Part shown: one piece after another, positions 25,701 through 31,738 of the stretch
How the letters are laid out: every line of letters starts with the position of its first letter
How positions within the stretch are numbered: position 1 is the stretch's first letter
DNA from: Nitrospira japonica
GTDB lineage: Bacteria; Nitrospirota; Thermodesulfovibrionia; Thermodesulfovibrionales; SM23-35
Reading direction: 5' to 3'
DNA: 33,970 nucleotides
Assembly (NCBI GenBank): GCA_020725385.1
Contig: DYFC01000042.1
Span: forward strand, 1 to 33,970
Translations under genes and position numbers: made by a program
Notes under the pieces: generated by a model
What the model saw: only the letters and a program-made list of their open reading frames with translations
What the model was told of the DNA's origin: nothing
Database searches by the model: none

Positions 25701-27052
25701 ACGATGGTTCAACATGGAGAACAATACTTGTTGGAGGAATGAGATTTGGTGGAGCCTGCAGAAAAACAGGGTCATCATGCACAGATTGTGTTAAGACTCC
25801 TATATTAGATCCGTCTGATAGTTCAAAAGGCTTGGGCTATTCATCTTATTTTGCTCTTGATGTAACAGATCAAAACAATCCTCAACTACTATGGGAATTT
25901 ACCGATGAAAGTTTAGGTTTTACGACCTCGGGTCCGGCTATTGTAAGAATTGGCGAAAAGACAAAAAATGGCAAATGGTTTGTTGTAATTGGTTCTGGCC
26001 CGACAGGACCGATAGATACGACTTACTGGCAATTCAAAGGAAGTTCGGATCAAAATTTGAAGTTTTTTATACTTGATTTAAAGACAGGTAATTTATTAAG
26101 AACTATAGATACAGGAATTCAGTATGCTTTTTCAAGTTCGATGTTGAATGTAACTATTGATAATGATGTTAATTATACCGATGATGCTATTTATACCGGA
26201 TATGTCAGAAGAACAGGTTCAAGTGGAAGTTATACATGGACAGAAGGCGGTATCGGAAGGATTTTTACCAAGTCTAATTCAAATCCAAACACATGGATAT
26301 GGAGAACATTAAGAGATGGTGTTGGTCCTGTAACATCCTCTATTGGAAAACTTCAGAATAACAAGAAAAATATTCTTTGGTTATATTTTGGAAGCGGTAG
26401 ATATTATTATGAAATTGAGACAAATGTTGATGATCCTGATAGTCAGAGAAGGTTATTTGGAATAAAAGAACCGTGTTTTACTTCTGGAAATGTTTTAGAT
26501 CCGGATCGGACAGGAGATTGTCAGAATATAGCTTCAGGGACAACAGGATTAACAGATATTACTTCAATAAGTTCTGTGCCTACTGAAAATGATGCAAATT
26601 TACCAAGTTTTAAAGGCTGGTTCATTAATCTCGATACATCAGGTAATTATGCATACCCCGAAAATGGGGTTTCTGTAACGAGGGCTTACAGAGCCGAGAG
26701 AGTAATTACGGATCCTATGACAACAACAACAGGACTTGTATTTTTTACAACCTATAAGCCCTATAACGATGAATGCGGACTCGGTGGAAAAAGTTTTATA
26801 TGGGCTCTCAGATACAACACCGGAGGTTCAGCCGGGGCACTTCTTAAAGGTGTTGCTTTGCTTCAGGTTTCCACTGGTAGTGTTGAACAATTAAATTTAG
26901 CAGATGCATTTAAAACAAGTACTTCGAACCCTGATTCGAAAGGAGAAAGGAGATCAGGTGCTCTTGAAGGGGTCCCGCCTACCCAGCAAGGTTTATCTTT
27001 ATTGTCGACCCCGCCACCTGTTAAAAGGATTTTACATATAAAAGAGAGATAG
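22757..27052 (+). CDS. pilY1: PilY1-type type IV pilus tip adhesin
   Basis: PilY1 sits at the pilus tip, primes pilus assembly with the minor pilins and mediates adhesion and surface sensing. This one is 1431 residues, longer than Pseudomonas PilY1. A signal sequence (about 14-37) is followed by a von Willebrand A domain with MIDAS D61-x-S63-x-S65 and TDGEP (450-454). A large cysteine-rich insertion lies between these, and the typical WDGNFLNWLTMRRVDVLRK segment falls within it. Three EF-hand-like loops follow: D711-D719, D803-D811 (DLDNDGIID) and D821-D829 (DRDGDGIDD). The C-terminal part (about 850-1350) is the beta-propeller-like PilY1 domain (VFAGANDGMLHAF, WAFIPKNALPYLKY). Start ATG follows AAGGAGGG at a somewhat long spacing. 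Confidence 0.94.
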   Translation: MQGSDYQKAGYVKYIFIVSILLIIMNSSFNYSTSFAAMEDYCVVPPYVIQDVPPDVMLLVDNSGSMYNFAYTCPETETSQNSPSSSFVNQPVYVKSVMGFNVGDAIMVWDNLHGAGSDYWRGHPSNTPLIISAIDKSTNSFIVVDQNGNPASLHYNADQPVVKASCITTAGLNNVSHYDSSFNPDRTYYGYFNSSWYYTYSSSRFTPSRNKSAGAKTTSEWDGNFLNWLTMRRVDVLRKVLTGGRVSSNRLSPERADSDVRGVYKMVNGNTENYAPSTYSGTRCFKVPSGSGNATFEAATSTGICPPSSSNSFTLSIVTNDPVEGVLQGLAGTRARLGLAFYRPNTSGGNQGGYIARDVRGNNCTGQSNSLPCVVNDINNTSPNTNTPLAEALWSVAGYFARVDTLFSGPGPRYSSGDYNINNNDDPFNFGTGGQPRYPNCAKAFVLIITDGEPCADGYLPGTLRDYASGRSSYNCSGTSCPSVGSFSASIFPSCYGEGSSSYCNGVTSGCYVAGIEDVALWAHTTDLRSSSLGYNNIPGKQNLNIYTVFAFGKGSTLLRYAAINGGFEDLNGNNMPDLQSEWDNNGDGEPDNFYEADDGYELEQAIKNALSSILKRAASGTAASVLASGEGSGANLIQAVFYPRRRFGNAIINWTGENVNYWYYVDPYFTNSNIREDTVQDDILDLREDYIIQHYFDTSAQLTKARRYVDNDGDGDADSQVEPPILFENASTLWKAGQLLWQRDINSSPRTIYTTLNGTSFLSGNFSVANKTVLRPYLDVTSDTLAEDIIRYLHGEGLTTLDLDNDGIIDTAAGDILGIDRDGDGIDDYRTRYATIGDETHVWKLGDVLNSTPRISSWIPLNNYYELHNDLSYKNYTNSSNYKNRGMVFAGANDGMLHAFKLGKLELKWSAQGTYEIARLTGSDLGKEEWAFIPKNALPYLKYILNPEYCHIYSVDLSPYIFDASIGPPGSGDISNNNKPDDGSTWRTILVGGMRFGGACRKTGSSCTDCVKTPILDPSDSSKGLGYSSYFALDVTDQNNPQLLWEFTDESLGFTTSGPAIVRIGEKTKNGKWFVVIGSGPTGPIDTTYWQFKGSSDQNLKFFILDLKTGNLLRTIDTGIQYAFSSSMLNVTIDNDVNYTDDAIYTGYVRRTGSSGSYTWTEGGIGRIFTKSNSNPNTWIWRTLRDGVGPVTSSIGKLQNNKKNILWLYFGSGRYYYEIETNVDDPDSQRRLFGIKEPCFTSGNVLDPDRTGDCQNIASGTTGLTDITSISSVPTENDANLPSFKGWFINLDTSGNYAYPENGVSVTRAYRAERVITDPMTTTTGLVFFTTYKPYNDECGLGGKSFIWALRYNTGGSAGALLKGVALLQVSTGSVEQLNLADAFKTSTSNPDSKGERRSGALEGVPPTQQGLSLLSTPPPVKRILHIKER

Positions 27053-27061
27053 ATTTTTATA

Positions 27062-27571
27062 ATGAAAGAAAGAGGGATAACATTAATAGAACTAATAGTA
27101 GTAATTTCAATAATTGGAATTCTTGTTGTTGCTCTTGGGTTTAGCTTTCATGGATGGATAGGAAAATACAGAATAGAAAAGCAGATGAGAGAAATGTCCT
27201 CGGATTTTCTAAACTATAAAACAAAAGCTATGCAAAGGAATAGAGCACATTTTATTGTTTTGAATAATAATTCTTATACCATTTATGAAGATACCAACCC
27301 TGTACCGGATGGGAATGATATTCTTGAAACAGGTGCGGACACAAAAGTGCTGTCGAAAAATCTTTTGTATCCAATAAGCGCTACTTTTGATCTTCCAGCA
27401 ACTTTAAGGATTAATCAAAGAGGACTTTTAGGAAAAAATGGTATAGGAGTTGTTGATATAGGTGTATTATATTCAACAGAGTTTCCTGACTCGGATTATG
27501 ATTGTTTAAATCTAAAAGAAACAAGAATAAACACAGGAAAATGGAATGGTACAGTTTGTGAAGAAAAATAA
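27062..27571 (+). CDS. Minor pseudopilin, GspH/FimT family
   Basis: The 169-residue prepilin has leader MKERG cleaved before ITLIEL. Glu is at mature position +5 and a hydrophobic helix (ELIVVISIIGILVVALGF) follows. The globular part resembles FimT/FimU/GspH minor pilins, which sit at the pilus tip complex; two cysteines lie near the C-terminus. The first mature residue is Ile rather than the usual Phe. It starts 9 bp after pilY1, and its end overlaps the next gene by 26 bp. Confidence 0.88.
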   Translation: MKERGITLIELIVVISIIGILVVALGFSFHGWIGKYRIEKQMREMSSDFLNYKTKAMQRNRAHFIVLNNNSYTIYEDTNPVPDGNDILETGADTKVLSKNLLYPISATFDLPATLRINQRGLLGKNGIGVVDIGVLYSTEFPDSDYDCLNLKETRINTGKWNGTVCEEK

Positions 27572-27959
27572 TAGTGGTTTCACCCTTATTGAAATTTTAG
27601 TTGCTCTTGTAATTTCATTGCTTGTATTCTTTGCAATGATGCAGGCAGCATTGGTCTCTATTGATTCAAATATCAGGAACTCACTTAGAAATGAAGCTGT
27701 TGAAATAGCAACAATAAAAATTAATGAAGCGCTTAACAAACCTTTTGCAACCCTTACAGCAGGTACTTCAACCGAAACCCTTACTAAGTCTTTTAATAAT
27801 ATACAAAATTTTCAATATACCGTTACACGTACAATCACAGATTTAAGTTCGGATTATAAACAGATAAATATTATGGTTAGGTGGGAATGGAAGGAAAGAA
27901 AAGTATCGAGCGGAAATCCTTATACTTATAGTATGACAACTTTGAGGAAAAGCACATGA
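27546..27959 (+). CDS. Minor pseudopilin, PilV-like
   Basis: The 137-residue prepilin has SG cleaved before FTLIEILVALVISLLVFFA, with Glu at mature +5. The rest is a short helix and small beta domain as in PilV-type minor pilins. The ATG at 27546 has AGGA 7 nt upstream, inside the previous gene; a GTG at 27558 would give MKKNNSGFTLIE and is also plausible. It overlaps the FimT-like gene by 26 bp and the PilW-like gene by 4 bp. Confidence 0.87.
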   Translation: MVQFVKKNNSGFTLIEILVALVISLLVFFAMMQAALVSIDSNIRNSLRNEAVEIATIKINEALNKPFATLTAGTSTETLTKSFNNIQNFQYTVTRTITDLSSDYKQINIMVRWEWKERKVSSGNPYTYSMTTLRKST

Positions 27960-29203
27960 TTAATCAAAGAGGTTTTGCACTAATAGAACTCTTAATCGCT
28001 GCTTTATTATTTGTTTTTGTTATGGCTGCTGCCTCGAATGTTTTTACAGCGTTGTTAACTCAATTCAAACAGCAAAGCAAAATAGGTGAAACCAATATCG
28101 AAGGCATTATAGGACTCGAGATATTAAGACAGGATCTTATAAATGCAGGATACGGGTTGCCAAGAAATATAATAGGTGTGGATGATTCAGACGGTGACGG
28201 AAATTTCTGGGAACATTTACCGAATTATGATGAAGCAATTTCAAACGGCTCGCCCGACCCTGCAGCTTTCAATGATGCTACAAAAAATCTTGATGGCGAC
28301 ACGAATGCTGGAGAGCAACCAAGAGCATTGGTTAGCGGTGATAATGTAACTTTTAGCGGTCCTAACAATGTGCTGGATGGCTCTGATTACTTAGTCATTA
28401 AATCAATTAATATTGCTGATGATGAAGCTTGTAGAAAGTGGACAACATTAAAAGTTGGCGATGTTAAAAAGACATGGAATCCGGCATTTGAAAATCTTCA
28501 AAACAGTGATAGGGTCATAGTCCTTTCTCCCGGAGGCATAGAAACTAACTTGATGTCCCTTGTTGTAAGTAGTTCCGGAAACTACTATACAACTTATGGC
28601 AGTACTTCTGATTATGCTCCGTTAAGTGATAATGAAGCAAGAACCATTTATGGTATCAGTTCTACTTCAGATCCCAGAATGCCGTTCAATAGAGCAGATT
28701 ATTTTATCCGGAGATTTGATAGTGGCGGAAATAATATCACTCCTCAAAAATGTGCTCCAAATACAGGAGTTCTTTTTAAAGCGGTACTAAATCATTCGGA
28801 TGGAACTTTCCAGAATTTGTTACCGCTTCTTGATTGTGTGGCAGATATGCAGGTAATTTACAGATTTGATATGGATCAAGATGGAGTTATTAAAACAGCT
28901 TCCAACGCTGATGGCAGTATGATTGCCGATATAGATGGGGGAGAAGGTGCAACTGTGGAAACTGTTCAAAATGCTTTAAATAGTGCTGCAGTTATGAAAA
29001 ATGTTTTAAAGGAAATTAGAGTTTATATCCTTGCGCATGAAGGACAGAAAGATTTAAATTTTTCTTATCCATCAAGTACAATTACAGTTGGAGAATATGG
29101 ACTTGGTAGGAATTTTAATCTTTCAAATAACATAGGCGCAGAATATAAATATTATAGGTGGAAAGTTTTTACAATTGTCGTATCTCCATTGAACTTGAGG
29201 TAG
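27956..29203 (+). CDS. Minor pseudopilin, PilW-like
   Basis: The 415-residue prepilin has MINQRG cleaved before FALIELL, with Glu at mature +5, and a hydrophobic helix to about residue 35. GLEILRQDLINAGYGLPRN is typical of the PilW family. The large globular part contains Asp-rich loops (VDDSDGDGNFW near 65 and FDMDQDGV near 300) that could bind calcium. The start overlaps the previous stop (ATGA). It belongs to the tip complex with PilX, PilV, FimT and PilY1. Confidence 0.9.
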   Translation: MINQRGFALIELLIAALLFVFVMAAASNVFTALLTQFKQQSKIGETNIEGIIGLEILRQDLINAGYGLPRNIIGVDDSDGDGNFWEHLPNYDEAISNGSPDPAAFNDATKNLDGDTNAGEQPRALVSGDNVTFSGPNNVLDGSDYLVIKSINIADDEACRKWTTLKVGDVKKTWNPAFENLQNSDRVIVLSPGGIETNLMSLVVSSSGNYYTTYGSTSDYAPLSDNEARTIYGISSTSDPRMPFNRADYFIRRFDSGGNNITPQKCAPNTGVLFKAVLNHSDGTFQNLLPLLDCVADMQVIYRFDMDQDGVIKTASNADGSMIADIDGGEGATVETVQNALNSAAVMKNVLKEIRVYILAHEGQKDLNFSYPSSTITVGEYGLGRNFNLSNNIGAEYKYYRWKVFTIVVSPLNLR

Positions 29204-29209
29204 GCCGGA

Positions 29210-29848
29210 ATGAAAGTAAAGAAAAGATTTAAATATTTAAAAGTACCATTTAAATCCGATAAGGGCATTGCATTGGTAATGATGCTTATACTTTCAGCAA
29301 TGGTTTTAGCATTTATTAGTTTATTAGTGTACATCATTACTTCATCAACACAAATTTCGGGATTGGAAAAGAATTATAAAACTGCGCTTGAAGCCGGAGT
29401 TGGAGGTACCGATATTTCTTTTGGAATTATTGCTGCAAGGTCTGTTGCCGAGATACCAACAGGCATTGGTTTTTATAAGCCTATAACAGATGCTTGTTTA
29501 ACAGCAAAATTAAATACAACGACATCATCGACAAATTGGTCAAGCTGTTCCAACTATGATAAAACAACTTCCTTATCTATTAATCCGAGTGACACAGCTA
29601 CTTATGATTTCAGATTTTCGTTAGGTTCGAGCCCGTTCCCAACATATACTGTTTACTCCAAGATTGTAGATACTGTAGAAGGAAATTCAGGCGCTGATGA
29701 AGGTCTTCTTGGCAAAGGAGTTGTTGCATCAGGTTCAGGAGAAGTAACCGTAGTAAGCAGACCATATTTGTATACTATAGAAATTCAAGCTGAAAATAGT
29801 TCTAATCCATCTGAAAGAGCTAAATTATCAGTTCTATATCAATATTGA
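29210..29848 (+). CDS. PilX-like minor pilin protein
   Basis: This 212-residue protein has a longer leader than the others. The likely prepilin-peptidase site is KG (residue 19) before IALVMMLILSAMVLAF. Mature position +5 is Met rather than Glu, which is common in the PilX N-terminal family. The hydrophobic helix is followed by a region beginning SGLEKNYKTALEAG, the usual PilX continuation, then a beta-rich part with one cysteine pair. It starts 6 bp after the PilW-like gene. Confidence 0.85.
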   Translation: MKVKKRFKYLKVPFKSDKGIALVMMLILSAMVLAFISLLVYIITSSTQISGLEKNYKTALEAGVGGTDISFGIIAARSVAEIPTGIGFYKPITDACLTAKLNTTTSSTNWSSCSNYDKTTSLSINPSDTATYDFRFSLGSSPFPTYTVYSKIVDTVEGNSGADEGLLGKGVVASGSGEVTVVSRPYLYTIEIQAENSSNPSERAKLSVLYQY

Positions 29849-29867
29849 TATAGTTGCTCTGTTATTT

Positions 29868-30761
29868 ATGAATTATTTTAATTTAAAGACCTTATTACTA
29901 TTAATACTTATAATTTTTTTCATTTCCTGTTCTTCTGAAAAGCCATCAGAGACGATTCAGACAGGAGGACAAAGTACTGTAGAAACTCCTATTACTTCGA
30001 AATCACTTGAGATTACGCCTGTTAATCCTACCCGGAAGACTCCTATTTATGCGATACCCCATGGTTTCCAGTTTTCGGATGCAAAGATTGAATGGCTTGT
30101 AAATGGAATTATTGTTGAATCACAGGGACCAGAACAATTCAATCCTTCGGAAACTAAAAAAGGTGACAGTATTCAGGCAAAAGCAACAATCGAAGGGAAA
30201 GAAGTTTTTTCAAATATTGTACAGATTAAAAACTCTCCGCCTGAACTGAAAAAAGTAAAAATTCTTCCGGATGATATACATCCCGGGGACACACTTAGTG
30301 TTGATGTAGAAGGATACGACCCTGATGGAGATGAAATTAGCTATGAATATGAATGGAAAATAAATGGCGAACCAGCAGGAAATAAATCAACCATAGATGG
30401 AAGAGTAAAAAGAGGTGACAAAATCACATTGACTATAACACCTTTTGATGGTGAGGAAAAAGGCAGGGCTATATTTCTTCAAAGAGATATAGGCAATATG
30501 CCACCTAAAATATTGGATAACAGGAAATTTAATTTTGATGGTAAAATTTTTACCTTTCAAATAATAGCTTCTGACCCGGACGGAGATAATCTTACTTATT
30601 CACTTAAATCAAATCCAAAAGGCATGACTATTAATCCTTCAAACGGTCTAATTCACTGGAATATCCCTTCAGATTTCAAAGGAAAAATAGCTTTTACTGT
30701 TTCGGTGTCTGATGGACACGGCGGGGAGACCCTTCAGAGCTTTAATCTTGATATAAAATAA
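29868..30761 (+). CDS. Lipoprotein with Ig-like / cadherin-like repeats
   Basis: The 297-residue predicted lipoprotein has a hydrophobic signal (about 6-20) and lipobox I-S-C21, though the -3 residue is Phe. About three beta-sandwich modules follow, covering roughly 45-120, 123-205 and 210-297. Modules two and three begin with PPELK and PPKIL and carry calcium-type DPDGD motifs; the last ends in SDGHGGETL, as in cadherin-like putative-Ig domains. It lies 19 bp after the PilX-like gene and is probably the last gene of the pilus operon, although no good ribosome binding site is seen. It may anchor or guide pilus-tip components in the periplasm or outer membrane; this is inference. Confidence 0.8.
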   Translation: MNYFNLKTLLLLILIIFFISCSSEKPSETIQTGGQSTVETPITSKSLEITPVNPTRKTPIYAIPHGFQFSDAKIEWLVNGIIVESQGPEQFNPSETKKGDSIQAKATIEGKEVFSNIVQIKNSPPELKKVKILPDDIHPGDTLSVDVEGYDPDGDEISYEYEWKINGEPAGNKSTIDGRVKRGDKITLTITPFDGEEKGRAIFLQRDIGNMPPKILDNRKFNFDGKIFTFQIIASDPDGDNLTYSLKSNPKGMTINPSNGLIHWNIPSDFKGKIAFTVSVSDGHGGETLQSFNLDIK

Positions 30762-30765
30762 GTTT

Positions 30766-30866
30766 CCCGTTATTGAATTAGTCATACTCTGAATTGTTTT
30801 CTGGTTGATTCAAAATCTATTTTTCGCTATTATTTAAGTTGGAATTTTATTAGGTCAAATAACGGG
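30766..30866. repeat. 9-bp perfect inverted repeat bracketing the mntA leader
   Basis: CCCGTTATT (30766-30774) and AATAACGGG (30858-30866) are perfect inverted copies. They enclose the whole promoter and leader of mntA; the right arm abuts the start codon. It could be an operator for autoregulation by the toxin-antitoxin pair, or a leader RNA stem that masks the translation start. It might also mark the edge of an inserted module. Confidence 0.4.
30805..30833 (+). promoter_or_regulatory. Sigma-70-like promoter of mntA-hepT
   Basis: TTGATT (30805-30810) is followed after 17 bp by TATTAT (30828-30833), about 35 bp before the ATG at 30869. Spacing is ideal and both hexamers are close to consensus. 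Confidence 0.5.
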
Positions 30867-30868
30867 TG

Positions 30869-31261
30869 ATGAAAAAAAATATTTTTAGAAAATTCGGTAT
30901 TCTTGCAATATACCTTTTTGGTTCGATTGTTGAAGGCACGGAAACAAAAAATAGTGATATTGATATAGGAATTGTTTTTAAAGATCCTTTATGTATTGAT
31001 GATACACTCAATTTATATACAATGATTCAGAAAGAACTTTCAAACGTACTGAAAATAGATAAAAAAAGGGAAATAGACATTGTTTTTTTACAAAAAGCCA
31101 GTTTGCCTGTTCAATATAATGCAATAATAAATGGTAAAGTAATATATGAGGATGATGCTTTTGAAAGGCTCAATTATGAAGAAAATATTATTAACCATTA
31201 TATGGACTTTAAGCCATTTTTAGAATATTTTGATAAAATGCTAATAAAACGGTATTTATAA
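30869..31261 (+). CDS. mntA: MntA-type nucleotidyltransferase antitoxin
   Basis: This is a 130-residue minimal nucleotidyltransferase. The diagnostic GSx10DxD motif is exact: G18-S19, ten residues, D30-x-D32, with the third metal-binding aspartate at D70 in the strand EIDIVFL. In the characterised MntA-HepT system, MntA neutralises the HEPN toxin by adding AMP to a tyrosine of its RxxxxHxY motif. The ATG at 30869 is used; a GTG directly before it is also in frame. The stop overlaps the hepT start by 1 bp (TAATG), so the two are translationally coupled. Antitoxin-first order matches known pairs. Confidence 0.88.
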   Translation: MKKNIFRKFGILAIYLFGSIVEGTETKNSDIDIGIVFKDPLCIDDTLNLYTMIQKELSNVLKIDKKREIDIVFLQKASLPVQYNAIINGKVIYEDDAFERLNYEENIINHYMDFKPFLEYFDKMLIKRYL

Positions 31262-31722
31262 TGAGAAAAATTGCTTTGAATAAAGAAATAATTACTACAA
31301 GATTGACATATATAGAAGAAGCTATAAAAAGTCTTGAAAGATTCAAAGGCATTACTTTTAAAGAGTTTGCATCAAATCCTGATAATTTTCGAATAGCATT
31401 TTTTGATTTACACAGGGCATTAGAGGCTATGATGGACATTGGTTCGCACATTTTATCAAGAATTCCAGGAGCGAGAGCTACTTCATACAAAGAAATACCA
31501 TTACTGTTGAAGAAACACAAAATTATACCTGATGAATTTGCAGAAAATGCTTTTTTAAAAATGGCAGGATACAGAAATCGTATGGTTCATTTTTATTCAG
31601 AAATTACTAAAAAAGAACTTTATAACATTATCCAGCATAATCTAAAAGATTTTGAAAAATTTTGTTTTTATATCTTAAAAATCATAAATAGCCCTATGAA
31701 ATATGGTTTTTCAGTGAAATAG
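31261..31722 (+). CDS. hepT: HepT-type HEPN RNase toxin (DUF86)
   Basis: The 153-residue helical HEPN-domain protein has the catalytic Rx4-6HxY motif intact as R105-x4-H110-x-Y112 (RNRMVHFY). HEPN toxins of this family cleave RNA (tRNA for the characterised HepT); Y112 would be the AMPylation target of MntA. Upstream helices contain FRIAFFDLHRALEAMMDIG, which also fits DUF86. With the preceding mntA it forms a complete type VII-like toxin-antitoxin module, with no visible inactivating change. A histidine kinase gene begins 16 bp downstream, so the pair and the kinase could share a transcript. Confidence 0.9.
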   Translation: MRKIALNKEIITTRLTYIEEAIKSLERFKGITFKEFASNPDNFRIAFFDLHRALEAMMDIGSHILSRIPGARATSYKEIPLLLKKHKIIPDEFAENAFLKMAGYRNRMVHFYSEITKKELYNIIQHNLKDFEKFCFYILKIINSPMKYGFSVK

Positions 31723-31738
31723 TAAATATCAAATAATT

